This document shows positions 1 to 8,935 of a DNA stretch of 64,000 bases, in pieces; position 1 is the stretch's first letter; every line of letters starts with the position of its first letter. Source of the stretch: Massilia arenae (GTDB lineage Bacteria > Pseudomonadota > Gammaproteobacteria > Burkholderiales > Burkholderiaceae_D); contig NZ_VPFD01000005.1 in assembly GCF_008014745.1 (NCBI RefSeq), positions 124,001 through 188,000 of the forward strand. The letters run 5' to 3'. Both the position numbers and the translations under genes were made by a program. The notes under the pieces are model-generated. The model ran no database searches and was not told the origin of the DNA. It was given only the letters and a program-made list of their open reading frames with translations.

Positions 1-1730
1 GGCCGCAGGGCGATTTCGTACAGCGGCGCGCCCTGGCTGCCCGGGTTGAGCAGGCGCCTTGAATGAAGTACCCAGTCATACAGCGGTGCGGCCTCGCCGG
101 CTGGCGGCAGCTCGCCCGCGCTGGCGCCAAGCCCGCCCAGCGCATGCATCCAGCGTCCCAGCGCCGTTTCGTCGCCCTGGTCCACTTCGATCAGCGGGAA
201 CAGCGGCTTGCTGCCCAGCGCCTGCAGGCGGCGGTCCAGTGCATGCCCATAGCCGCAGAAACGCGCGTAATTGCGGTCGCCCAGCGCCAGCACGGCGAAG
301 CGGCAGCCATCAAACATGGACTGCCATGCCTCCAATTCGCGGCTGAAGCGCCGTGCGGAATCGGGCGCCTCGCCTTCGCCGAAGGTACTGGCCACGAACA
401 GCGCCTGCCCGTAGCCGGCCAGGTCGCCCGGCGCCAGCGCCGACACGGCGCGCAGGTCGACCGCGCGGCCGCCGGCGCGCAAGGCGCCGGCGCTGTGCAG
501 CGCGATCCGTTCGGCCTGGCCGCCCTGGGTCGCAAAGGCCACCAGCACCGGCGCACCGCTGGTGTCCGTGCCGGCTTGCGCCGCCAGGCTGCGCTCGCGC
601 GCCAGCGCACGCTTCTGGCGCCGGCGGCCAAGATACAGCATCCAGCCGGTGATCGCGAAGCCAGGCAAGGCCAGGCTGGCGAGCATCATGACGATCCGTC
701 CCGGCAAGCCGAAATACGTCCCGGTTTGCAGCGGACGGATGGTGGTCAGGGCACGCTGGCCGGCGTCCTTGTCGGCATGGCGTTCGTCCTGGCGCACCGC
801 GCCATCGTCGCCGAGGGTCATCCGGTTGCGCGCGCGGTCGTGCGGCGCATCCTGTGCAAGCCAGGTCAGTTGATAGGCGCCGCTCCCGCGCTCCGGCAAG
901 CGGATGGTGGCGCTCGACCAGTCGGGCGCCGTCGACACGAAAGTATTCCAGGCCGGCGCCAGACCGCCCTCGCCCCGCGTCGTGGCAGCGGACCTGGCTT
1001 CGCGCGGCTGTGCTGACGGTGTGCCGGCCCAGTCCTGCAAGGTGCCGCGCACGATATCGAAACTCCAGTAAAGTCCGGTGCCGGCCACCACCAGGTAGGC
1101 GACCAGGGCCCAGGTGCCGGCGATCGCATGCAGCGCCCACAGGAAGGATCGGCCGCGCAGCGAGGTGTTGAAGGTCAGCCAGCTGCGCCAGTCTTTCTTG
1201 CGCGGCCAGCGCAAGTACAGGCCGCTGAGCGCCAGCCCGACCAGGCACAGGGCCAGGATGCCGAGCACGATGCGGCCCGGCGCGCGCGGCAGCAGCAGCC
1301 AGCGGTGGGTCGAATCGACGAACTGGAAAAAGGCCGCGCCGCGCACGGCGGGCAGCATGTCGCCGCTATACGGATGGACATGGATCTCCAGGCCGCGCCG
1401 CTCACCTGGCGGCGGGGCGAAGCGTACGCCGACGGTGCTGCCGGGCTGCGCCTCGAATGTGAGACTGGCGACCCGTTCACCGGGATGGGCCTGGCGGGCC
1501 GCGCGCAGGATCTGTTCCGGCTCCAGGCGCGACCGCTGTTCGACCGGGACGGCGAACACGCCGGGATTGATGGCTTCGACAATCTCGTCCTCGAAAGCGA
1601 GGATGGCGCCGGTCAGGCCGATCACCGCCAGCAAGGTGCCGGCCGTGATGCCGACGAACCAGTGCAGCTGGAACCAGACCTCGCGCATGGTCGGCAGGCG
1701 CCAGCGCCGTGGCGAATTGGGCGCCGCCAT
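1..1730 (-). CDS. PepSY/flavodoxin-type membrane reductase (partial, runs off left edge)
   Basis: The frame starts with ATG at 1730 and stays open to base 1, giving about 576 residues; the 3' end lies outside the window. It opens with a PepSY-associated transmembrane segment (about residues 12-40, VWFQLHWFVGITAG). Further membrane segments follow near 125-145, 190-215 and 345-370. A flavodoxin-like domain lies at about 390-530, with VAFATQGGQAERIA, ASTFGEGEAPDSARRF and LALGDRNYARFCGYG as FMN-binding loops. The last visible residues (RRLLNPGSQGAPLYEIALR) match the start of a sulfite-reductase-type flavoprotein FAD module. Proteins of this type are thought to reduce ferric siderophores at the inner membrane. 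The start overlaps the receptor stop as TGATG, so the two are probably translated together under the same Fur control. Confidence 0.85.
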   Translation of the reverse strand, partial: MAAPNSPRRWRLPTMREVWFQLHWFVGITAGTLLAVIGLTGAILAFEDEIVEAINPGVFAVPVEQRSRLEPEQILRAARQAHPGERVASLTFEAQPGSTVGVRFAPPPGERRGLEIHVHPYSGDMLPAVRGAAFFQFVDSTHRWLLLPRAPGRIVLGILALCLVGLALSGLYLRWPRKKDWRSWLTFNTSLRGRSFLWALHAIAGTWALVAYLVVAGTGLYWSFDIVRGTLQDWAGTPSAQPREARSAATTRGEGGLAPAWNTFVSTAPDWSSATIRLPERGSGAYQLTWLAQDAPHDRARNRMTLGDDGAVRQDERHADKDAGQRALTTIRPLQTGTYFGLPGRIVMMLASLALPGFAITGWMLYLGRRRQKRALARERSLAAQAGTDTSGAPVLVAFATQGGQAERIALHSAGALRAGGRAVDLRAVSALAPGDLAGYGQALFVASTFGEGEAPDSARRFSRELEAWQSMFDGCRFAVLALGDRNYARFCGYGHALDRRLQALGSKPLFPLIEVDQGDETALGRWMHALGGLGASAGELPPAGEAAPLYDWVLHSRRLLNPGSQGAPLYEIALR

Positions 1731-3835
1731 CACAGGTCCACCTTCATCGACAGCTTGACCAGGCGCGGCAGGCCAGCCGACAGACGCGTACCCGCTCCCG
1801 CCCAGTACTGCTTGTCGGCCGCATTATCGATATTGAGCTGCCAGGTGGTGCGCTTGCCGAAAGCCTGCGTGGCATAGCGCCCGCCGGCGCTGAACAGCGT
1901 GACGCCGCCCAGCCAGGCCTGGTTCAGGTCATTCACCGGGCGCTTGCCCGTGTAATAGGCGCCCAGGGTCAGCGACAGGCCGGGCACCGCGTCCAGGTCG
2001 TAGGCCAGGAAACTGCTGGCGGTGCGGCGCGCCGCGTTCTCGGGCAGCTTGCCGTCATAGGCGGCGCCGATGTCGCGGAATTCGGGATCGAGCACCTGGG
2101 CCGAACCCTGCCAGGACAAGCGACGTGTGAGGCGCCCCTGCGCCGACAGCTCGACGCCGCGATAGCGCTGCTCGCCGTCGGCGGTGAACACGTTGGCGGC
2201 ATTGGTGTAATAGCCGGGACGCTCGATGTCGAACAGCGCCAGCTGGGTCAGGAGGCCGCCGCCGCTGCGCCAGCGCGCGCCGATCTCCTTCTGCTTGCTC
2301 ACGCCCGGCGCCATGCGGGTGCCCTCGTTGGCGCTGCCGGCCGGCGCCGCCTCGCCTTCCTCGAGCCCTTCGGCCATCGAGGCATACAACGAGAAGTCGT
2401 CGCGGGCGCGCCAGATCACGGCCGCCATTGGCGTGGTCTCGCTCACGTCGTAGCGGTTGGCGCCCTGGCTGCTCTGGTAGTCGACCCGGCGCACCCCGCC
2501 GATCAGCTGCCACTGGCCCAGCTGGATGCGGTCGACCAGATACAGGCCCTTGTCGCGGCTATCCAGCGCGGCCGTGGTGGGCCGCGTCGGCACGGCGCCG
2601 AAGCTGGCGTTGCGGATCGGGACCGGATCGTACAGGTTTTGAAAGGGGACCGTGTAGGTGGACTGATAGACCGGCGCCTGGCCCTTGTCGGTGCTGCTCA
2701 CGCCGAGCGTCAGGTCGTGGCTCAGCGAGCCGGTCGAGAAGCGCCCGGCCAGCTCGGCGCGCAGCATGTCGGAGTCGACGTCGGCGAACTGGGAGTTGCC
2801 GGTGATGCGGCCGGCGCCGCCGGCGACGCTGGCCGCGCTGTCGAAGCGGAAGATCGGCAGGTTGCGCTCGCGCCCGGTCTCGGCGTGCCCGGCCTCCAGG
2901 GTCAGGGCCCAGTCCTGGCTCAGGGCGATGTCGGCGCGTAGCTGGGCATTGTGCGAACGGGTTTCGAAACGCGCCCAGTCCGGGCCGATCAGGCGCCGCG
3001 GATCGACCGGCCGCGGCAGCGCGATGACGCCGCCCACCACCGGCGGCAGGTTGATGCCGGCCTGCTCGGTCACGCGCCGCTTGTCGTATTCGAGATCGGC
3101 GCGCAGGCGTACCCGCTCGCTCAGGCGCCAGTCGAGGGCGACCGAGCCAAAGCCGCGATTGCCGTTGCCGACGCCGTCGAGGTGGGAGCCGAGCGTGCCG
3201 CCAGCCACGTTGACGCGCACGCCGAATTCCTGGCGCTGCCCGAAGCGGCGCGCCACGTCGGCGCTGGCGACGGCGGAGCCGTTGTCGTCCAGGGTCAGAC
3301 CGACCGTGTTGACCGGCGCGCTGCCGGCGCGCTTGGTGACGAAGTTGACGACGCCGGCCGGCGAGGTGAAGCCGTAGTACAGGGCGGTGGCGCCCTTGAG
3401 CACCTCGACCCGTTCTTTATTCTCCATCGAGACCTGGCCGAAGTTCATCAGCGGCAGCGAGCCGTTGAGGCGGTAGTTGGTGCGGTTCTCGACCGCGATG
3501 CCGCGGATGACCAGCTGATCCCAGGTATCGCCGCCATTTTGCTGGCGCGTGACGCCGGCCGTGTTGCGCAGCGCGTCGTACAGGCCGGCGGCAGCCTGTA
3601 GCTCGAGCACTTCGCGCGTGATCACGTTGACGGTCGAAGGCACGTCCATGACGTCCGAACCACGGAAGCTGCCCGCCTCCACGGTGTTCGGCATGAAGCC
3701 CTGGGCCCGGGTGGCGGTGACGCGCACCGCCTGCATGTCTTGCTCGTCAGTCTCCTGCGGCGCCGCGAAGACAGGGAAAGCGTGAGACAGCGCAAGGACG
3801 ATCAGGAGCGGACGACGGGACACGGGCGTGAGCAT
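1730..3835 (-). CDS. TonB-dependent siderophore receptor
   Basis: This 701-residue outer-membrane receptor has a signal peptide (about residues 1-24, ending PVFA-APQ). A plug domain starts at VRVTATRAQGF and includes the typical RVEVLKGATALYYGFTSPAGVVNFVTKRAG segment, read here as two adjoining pieces, RVEVLKGATALYYG and TSPAGVVNFVTKRAG. A beta-barrel fills the remainder. The plug resembles FhuE/FpvA-type siderophore receptors (TIGR01783 style) rather than sugar receptors. A Fur-box-like site sits 38-56 bp upstream of the start, and the downstream PepSY reductase overlaps by TGATG. Both support ferric-siderophore uptake. The particular siderophore cannot be read from the sequence. Confidence 0.9.
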   Translation of the reverse strand: MLTPVSRRPLLIVLALSHAFPVFAAPQETDEQDMQAVRVTATRAQGFMPNTVEAGSFRGSDVMDVPSTVNVITREVLELQAAAGLYDALRNTAGVTRQQNGGDTWDQLVIRGIAVENRTNYRLNGSLPLMNFGQVSMENKERVEVLKGATALYYGFTSPAGVVNFVTKRAGSAPVNTVGLTLDDNGSAVASADVARRFGQRQEFGVRVNVAGGTLGSHLDGVGNGNRGFGSVALDWRLSERVRLRADLEYDKRRVTEQAGINLPPVVGGVIALPRPVDPRRLIGPDWARFETRSHNAQLRADIALSQDWALTLEAGHAETGRERNLPIFRFDSAASVAGGAGRITGNSQFADVDSDMLRAELAGRFSTGSLSHDLTLGVSSTDKGQAPVYQSTYTVPFQNLYDPVPIRNASFGAVPTRPTTAALDSRDKGLYLVDRIQLGQWQLIGGVRRVDYQSSQGANRYDVSETTPMAAVIWRARDDFSLYASMAEGLEEGEAAPAGSANEGTRMAPGVSKQKEIGARWRSGGGLLTQLALFDIERPGYYTNAANVFTADGEQRYRGVELSAQGRLTRRLSWQGSAQVLDPEFRDIGAAYDGKLPENAARRTASSFLAYDLDAVPGLSLTLGAYYTGKRPVNDLNQAWLGGVTLFSAGGRYATQAFGKRTTWQLNIDNAADKQYWAGAGTRLSAGLPRLVKLSMKVDL

Positions 3836-3872
3836 GGCATGCGGAATTCATGAACAAACCGGCATCCTATCG

Positions 3873-3891
3873 TGAATGAGAATCATTTTCA
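3873..3891 (-). promoter_or_regulatory. Fur box before the siderophore receptor
   Basis: TGAATGAGAATCATTTTCA is a close match to the 19-bp Fur consensus (GATAATGATAATCATTATC). It lies between the stop of the acetolactate synthase gene and the receptor start at 3835. Its position fits iron repression of the receptor/PepSY unit. No Fur protein is encoded in the window. Confidence 0.8.
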
Positions 3892-3901
3892 ATACGAGCA
3901 A

Positions 3902-5668
3902 TTACTTAGTAGCGCGATACCAGCGATCCTTGCCCAGCATGATTTCGTGGTGCCCTCGCCCGCCCGGCATCATCGGGAAGCAGTTCTCGGCCTGGGCCAC
4001 CCTGACATCGAGCAGGAAGGGCCCGTCCGATGCCAGGAATGCGTCCATTCCTTCTTCCAGCTGGGACGCATATTCCACCCTCCCCGCTTCCCACCCGAAG
4101 GCGCGCGCCAGCGCCACGAAGTCGGGCAAGGCTTCGGTATAACTGTGGCTATAGCGCCCGCCGTGATGCAGCTCCTGCCACTGGCGCACCATGCCCATGC
4201 AGCCGTTGTTCGACAGGACCAGCTTGACCGGACAGCGGTGCTGCACGGCGGTCGACAGCTCCTGGATGTTCATCAGCACCGACGCATCGCCGCTGACGCA
4301 CACGACCAGCGCGTCCGGATGCGCGACCTGGGCGCCGATCGCCGCCGGCAAGCCATAGCCCATGGTGCCGGCGCCGCCCGAGGTCAGCCAGCGGCGCGGC
4401 GCCTCGAAGCCCAGGTATTGCGCGGCCCACATCTGATGCTGGCCGACGTCGGTCGAGACGATCGCGTTGCTGCCCGCCAGGCGCCCGGCCAGGGTGGACA
4501 TCAGCTGCTGCGGGACGATCACGTCATCCTGCGCGGCGAAGTCCAGGCAGCGCTCGGCGCGCCAGTTGTCGATCGTGCGCCACCAGTCCGCAAGCAGGGC
4601 CGGATCGGTGCGCAGGCCGGCCAGCCGATCCAGCAGGCCGCGCAGCACCGCGCCGCAATCGCCGCGCAGGCCGACGTCGGCCGCCACCACCTTGCCGATC
4701 GAGCGGGGGTCGATGTCGATGTGGACGACCTTCGCGCCCGGGCAGAAGTCGGCCAGCCGTCCCGTCACCCGGTCGTCGAAGCGCGCGCCGACGCACACGA
4801 CCAGGTCGGCGTGGTGCATCGCCAGGTTCGCTTCCAGCGTGCCGTGCATGCCCAGCATGCCCAGCCAGCGCCGGTCCGAGGCCGGGAAGGCGCCGAGGCC
4901 CATCAGGGTCAGCGTGCAGGGCGCATCCGCCAAGCGCACCAGACGCGTGAAGGCCGCGCAGGCGTCGAGACCCGCGTTGATCAGCCCTCCCCCGCCGTAG
5001 AACACCGGGCGCCGCGCCTGGCGGATCAAAAGCGCGGCCGCATCCAGGCCTTCCAGGTCGTCGCCCGCGGCCGGCAGTTGCGGGGCTGGTTTCACCTGGC
5101 GTCCAAAGTCGGCCGCGTCCACCGCGCGCGCCTGGATATCCTTGGGCACGTCCACCAGCACCGGACCGGGCCGGCCTTCGAGCGCCTCTTGCACTGCGCG
5201 CCGGATCGTGGCGACGATGTCGCGCGTGGCCCGGACCTGCGTATTCCACTTGGTGACCGTGCGCGAAATGCCCAGCGCGTCGCACTCCTGGAAGGCATCC
5301 GTGCCGATCGACGTGGTCGCGACCTGGCCGCTGATGCACAGGATGGGGATCGAATCGCTCAGGGCGTCGAGGAGGCCCGACGTGGTGTTGGCGATACCCG
5401 GCCCGGACGTCACGAACACGACGCCCAGCCGGCCGGTGGAGCGCGCATAGCCTTGCGCCGCATGGACGGCGGCCTGCTCGTGGCGCACCAGCACGTGGCG
5501 CAGGCGCCCGTCCTGGGCCAGCGCATCGTATAGCGGCAGCACGGCGCCGCCGGGATAGCCGAACACGGTGTCGACGCCGCAGGCGACCAGGGTGTCGAGC
5601 AGCAGGCCGGCGCCGGTCAGGGCGACCTTGCCGGTCGGCGGCGGGAGGAATTCGGGATGTGGTTTCAT
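3902..5668 (-). CDS. ilvB: Acetolactate synthase large subunit (ThDP enzyme)
   Basis: A 588-residue thiamine-diphosphate enzyme that condenses two pyruvates, or pyruvate and 2-oxobutyrate, in branched-chain amino acid synthesis. The N-terminal Pyr domain holds the catalytic glutamate (E64 in [11 protein letters not shown]). A central domain has the FAD-binding-like [13 protein letters not shown]. The C-terminal ThDP/Mg motif begins at D461 ([13 protein letters not shown]) and ends with LSNN, followed by [19 protein letters not shown]. All these are normal for IlvB/IlvI/IlvG. No small regulatory subunit (IlvN/IlvH) and no ilvC lie beside it, and its divergent neighbour is an Lrp-type regulator. 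It may be an isolated, amino-acid-responsive isozyme. A catabolic AlsS-type role is less likely given the FAD-type motif. Confidence 0.9.
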   Translation of the reverse strand: MKPHPEFLPPPTGKVALTGAGLLLDTLVACGVDTVFGYPGGAVLPLYDALAQDGRLRHVLVRHEQAAVHAAQGYARSTGRLGVVFVTSGPGIANTTSGLLDALSDSIPILCISGQVATTSIGTDAFQECDALGISRTVTKWNTQVRATRDIVATIRRAVQEALEGRPGPVLVDVPKDIQARAVDAADFGRQVKPAPQLPAAGDDLEGLDAAALLIRQARRPVFYGGGGLINAGLDACAAFTRLVRLADAPCTLTLMGLGAFPASDRRWLGMLGMHGTLEANLAMHHADLVVCVGARFDDRVTGRLADFCPGAKVVHIDIDPRSIGKVVAADVGLRGDCGAVLRGLLDRLAGLRTDPALLADWWRTIDNWRAERCLDFAAQDDVIVPQQLMSTLAGRLAGSNAIVSTDVGQHQMWAAQYLGFEAPRRWLTSGGAGTMGYGLPAAIGAQVAHPDALVVCVSGDASVLMNIQELSTAVQHRCPVKLVLSNNGCMGMVRQWQELHHGGRYSHSYTEALPDFVALARAFGWEAGRVEYASQLEEGMDAFLASDGPFLLDVRVAQAENCFPMMPGGRGHHEIMLGKDRWYRATK

Positions 5669-5754
5669 GCCTTGAAGTCTATCGACTCAGGACGTGAAAG
5701 TGCTTCATAATTTCAGCTAATATCGCCGCATTACCTGAATAATTTTCATCATAT

Positions 5755-6231
5755 ATGACTCAAGATAAAAAATCTTTCGACGCGACCGATCTGACCATCC
5801 TTGGCATCCTGCTGCGCGACTCGCGCACGCCGCTGCAGGAGATCGGCGCCATGGTGGGCCTGTCGACTACCTCGTGCTGGAACCGCATCAAGCGGATGAC
5901 GGATAGCGGGGCCTTGCAGGGCTATACGGTCAAGGTCGACCTGCCCAGCCTGGGCTACCACGACCAGCTGATCGTGCAGGTCACGCTGGACAGCCACAGC
6001 GAGGAGACGCTGTATGAATTCGGGCGCGCGCTTGAATCGATTCCCGAGGTGCTGGAAGCCTCGCTGATCTCGGGCGACTACGATTATTTCCTGCGCATCG
6101 CGGTGAAAGACACGCGCGACTACGAACGCCTGCTGCGCGAACGCCTGTACAAGATCCCCGGCATCCGCCACAGCAAGTCGAGCTTCGTGCTGCGCACCCT
6201 CAAGAAAGTCGATACGCCATTGATTGGCTAG
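5755..6231 (+). CDS. Lrp/AsnC family transcriptional regulator
   Basis: This 158-residue protein has an AsnC-type helix-turn-helix (about residues 10-58, ILLRDSRTPLQEIGAMVGLS and NRIKRMTDSGALQGY) and a C-terminal RAM ligand-binding domain (about 70-145, including EASLISGDYDYFLRIAVKD). It is divergent from the acetolactate synthase gene across an 86-bp AT-rich gap, the usual layout for an Lrp-family local regulator and its target. The gap contains TTCAG and CTGAA half-sites 18 bp apart. The last four bases overlap the convergent glycerate kinase gene. The effector is unknown; an amino acid is expected for the family. Confidence 0.9.
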   Translation: MTQDKKSFDATDLTILGILLRDSRTPLQEIGAMVGLSTTSCWNRIKRMTDSGALQGYTVKVDLPSLGYHDQLIVQVTLDSHSEETLYEFGRALESIPEVLEASLISGDYDYFLRIAVKDTRDYERLLRERLYKIPGIRHSKSSFVLRTLKKVDTPLIG

Positions 6232-7373
6232 CGCCGCAAGTCCATGCCCAGCTTGAGCGCGGCCGCGATATTGCGCGCCGTGCACTGCAGGTTGAACTGC
6301 GCGCCCGCCAGCACCTCGGCCACCGTCCCCGCCTTCATGACGGTGCTGAAGGTCGCCGCGATGCCGTGCGCGTGCACCGCATGGGCGTCGTTTGCGAGGC
6401 AGCCGCCGATGGCGATCACCGGCTTGCCGTGGCGCTGGGCCACGCGCGCCACGCCGATCGGCGTCTTGCCGTTGACGGTCTGGCTGTCGATGCGGCCCTC
6501 GCCGGTGACGACCAGGTCGGCCTCGCGCACGAAGGCATCGAGGCCCACCGCATCGGCCACGATCTCGCTGCCCGGACGCAGGCGTCCTTTCAGGAACACC
6601 AGCATCGCCGCGGCGATGCCGCCGCCGGCGCCGGCGCCTGGAATATCGGCCACCTCCTGGCCCAGGTCGCGCGCGATCACGCCCGCGTAGTGGCGCAGGT
6701 TGGCGTCCAGCTGCTCGACCATCTCCGGCGTGGCGCCTTTCTGCGGCCCGAAGATCGCGGACGCGCCTTTGGGGCCCACCAGGGGATTGCTGACGTCGCA
6801 GGCCACCTCGAACACGCAGTCCTTGACGCGCGGATCGAGCCCGGAGACGTCGATGCGAGAAAGCAGAGCCAGCGCGCCGCCGCCCGGCGCCAGCTGGGCG
6901 CCTTGCGCATCGAGCAATTCGACGCCCAGCGCCTGCAGCATGCCGGCCCCGCCATCGTTGGTGGCGCTGCCGCCCACGCCGAGGATGAAGCGGCGCGCAC
7001 CGGCGTCCAGCGCGGCGCGGATCAGTTCCCCGGTGCCGCGGCTGGTGGCCACGAGCGGATCGCGCTCGGGGGGCGCCACCAGTTCGAGGCCGCTGGCGGC
7101 GGCCATCTCGATCACGGCCGTGGATTCGTCGCCGGTCAGGCCATAGAAGGCCTCGACCGGCCGCCCCAGCGGACCGGTAGCCTGCAACACGACCTGGCGG
7201 CCACCGGTGGCGGCGACCATGGCCTCGACCGTGCCCTCGCCGCCGTCGGCCACCGGCACCTTCACGTAGACCGCTTCCGGGAAGATCTCCCGAAAGCCGG
7301 CCTCGATGGCGCTGGCGGCTTCCAGCGCCGACAGGCTTTCCTTGAACGAATCTGGAGCGATGACGATTTTCAT
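6228..7373 (-). CDS. Glycerate kinase (GarK/GlxK family)
   Basis: A 381-residue member of the glycerate 2-kinase family, which phosphorylates D-glycerate with ATP. Visible marks are the N-terminal MKIVIAPDSFKESLSA, PVADGGEGTVEAM, the glycine-rich GVGGSATNDGGAGMLQALG, and the late TGEGRIDSQTVNGKTP and AIGGCLAND segments. Length and order are full. It has a good ribosome-binding site (GGAGAGG) and follows an ACS-family MFS gene by 12 bp. With the nearby CdaR-like regulator this suggests catabolism of glycerate, or of sugar diacids such as glucarate or galactarate that end in glycerate. The aldolase and dehydratase of such a pathway are not in the window. Confidence 0.93.
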   Translation of the reverse strand: MKIVIAPDSFKESLSALEAASAIEAGFREIFPEAVYVKVPVADGGEGTVEAMVAATGGRQVVLQATGPLGRPVEAFYGLTGDESTAVIEMAAASGLELVAPPERDPLVATSRGTGELIRAALDAGARRFILGVGGSATNDGGAGMLQALGVELLDAQGAQLAPGGGALALLSRIDVSGLDPRVKDCVFEVACDVSNPLVGPKGASAIFGPQKGATPEMVEQLDANLRHYAGVIARDLGQEVADIPGAGAGGGIAAAMLVFLKGRLRPGSEIVADAVGLDAFVREADLVVTGEGRIDSQTVNGKTPIGVARVAQRHGKPVIAIGGCLANDAHAVHAHGIAATFSTVMKAGTVAEVLAGAQFNLQCTARNIAAALKLGMDLRR

Positions 7374-7385
7374 GGACCTCTCCTT

Positions 7386-8720
7386 TTAGCGATTGACCAG
7401 ACGGGCAGGCACGACCAGCACCAGCATGGCGCCGATGAACAAGACGGTGGACAGGATGTACAGCGCGACGTCGGTGCTGCCGGTGGCGTCCTTGATCCAG
7501 CCGACCAGGAAGGGACTGACGAAACCTGCCACCTGGCCCATCGAGTTGATCAGGGCCAGGCCGCCGGCCGCCGCCGCGCTGCCAAGGAAGGCCGCCGGCA
7601 AGGGCCAGAACATCGGTAGGCCGGTCAGCGCGCCCATCGTGGCCAGGGAGAGGCCCACCAGCACGATCACCGCGTTGTCCGAGAAATTGGCGGCAATGAG
7701 CAGGCCCACCAGCGCCATCAGGAGTGGCGCCGACAGGTGCCAGCGGCGCTCGCGCCGGCGGTCGGCCGAGCGGCCCACCAGCACCATGAACACGCCGGCG
7801 AACAGGTAGGGAATGGCGCTCAGCCAGCCGACCGTGGTCGCGTTCTCGAAGCCCAGCGACTTGATGATCGACGGCAGCCAGAAGTTGATCGCGTAGACGC
7901 CCATCTGGATACTGAAATAGATGAAGCCCAGCATCCACACATGCCAGTCGCGCAGCACGGCGCCGAAGGAATGCACCGCATGCACGCCTTTCGAGCGCTG
8001 CTGCTCGTCCTGGTCGAGCGCGTCCTGCATCGCCGTCTTCTCGGCGTCGGTCAGCCAGCCGGCCTGCTTGATGCCGTCGTTCAGGTAGAAGAACACGGCC
8101 ACGCCGAGGAACACGGTGGGCAGGCCTTGCAGCAGGAACAGCCACTGCCAGCCGTCCATGCCGCCCTGGCCGTGGGCGAAGTGGCTCAGCATCCAGCCCG
8201 ACAGCGGGCCGCCGATCAGGCCCGAGACGGGGATCGCCGACATGAACAGCGCCATCACCTGGCCGCGCTTGTGCGACGGGAACCACTTGGTGAAGTACAG
8301 CACCATGCCGGGGAAGAAGCCGGCTTCGGCCACGCCGGTGAAGAAGCGCAGCACATAGAACTCGGTCGGCGTAGTCACGAACAGCATGCAGGCCGACAGC
8401 GCGCCCCAGGCCATCATCATGATGGCGATCCAGCGCCGCGCACCCAGCCGGTGCAGGATCAGGTTGCTCGGCACGCCGAAGGTCACGTAGCCGATGAAGA
8501 AGATGCCGGCGCCCAGGCCGTACACGGTTTCGCTGAGCTGGAGCGCGTCGAGCATCTCGAGCTTGGCGAAGCCGACGTTGACCCGGTCCAGGTAGTTGAA
8601 CAGGTAGCAGACGAAGATGAAGGGGATCAGGCGCCAGGTGGCCTTGCGGTAGGCGCCATCCAACAGGGCCGCGCCGGCGCCCCCGTCCTGGATGCCGGAT
8701 GTGCTTGCGGTGGTGCTCAT
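7386..8720 (-). CDS. MFS transporter, anion:cation symporter (ACS) family
   Basis: A 444-residue, 12-helix permease of the GudP/GarP/tartrate-type ACS family. It has FNYLDRVNVGFAKLEM in helix 1, the RWIAIMMMAWGALSACM loop, FFTGVAEAGFFPGMVLYFTKWFP and SLIGGPLSGWM-type repeats. It probably imports an organic acid (glycerate, or a sugar diacid) for the glycerate kinase downstream, with which it shares a tight two-gene unit. The start is set by GGAGACAGC just before the ATG. A CGATAAT element lies about 40 bp upstream, as it does before its paralogue at 10119-11453. Substrate cannot be fixed from sequence. Confidence 0.92.
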   Translation of the reverse strand: MSTTASTSGIQDGGAGAALLDGAYRKATWRLIPFIFVCYLFNYLDRVNVGFAKLEMLDALQLSETVYGLGAGIFFIGYVTFGVPSNLILHRLGARRWIAIMMMAWGALSACMLFVTTPTEFYVLRFFTGVAEAGFFPGMVLYFTKWFPSHKRGQVMALFMSAIPVSGLIGGPLSGWMLSHFAHGQGGMDGWQWLFLLQGLPTVFLGVAVFFYLNDGIKQAGWLTDAEKTAMQDALDQDEQQRSKGVHAVHSFGAVLRDWHVWMLGFIYFSIQMGVYAINFWLPSIIKSLGFENATTVGWLSAIPYLFAGVFMVLVGRSADRRRERRWHLSAPLLMALVGLLIAANFSDNAVIVLVGLSLATMGALTGLPMFWPLPAAFLGSAAAAGGLALINSMGQVAGFVSPFLVGWIKDATGSTDVALYILSTVLFIGAMLVLVVPARLVNR

Positions 8721-8935
8721 GCTGTCTCCGAATTTCTAATAAGGGTGATCGACAAGATTATCGGCCAAACAAGGGATTTCGGGCGTCGGCGACACGCACA
8801 AAACGAAGCGCGAAATAGTCGGCATTTTTCGTGCAACCTCACAATAATCACCATTATCTGCCCAAATCAGCGCCCTCGATGGAAGAAGTTTTGTGCATAA
8901 TCACAAGGACCGTTCCACCTTCCAGGCACTACCCC

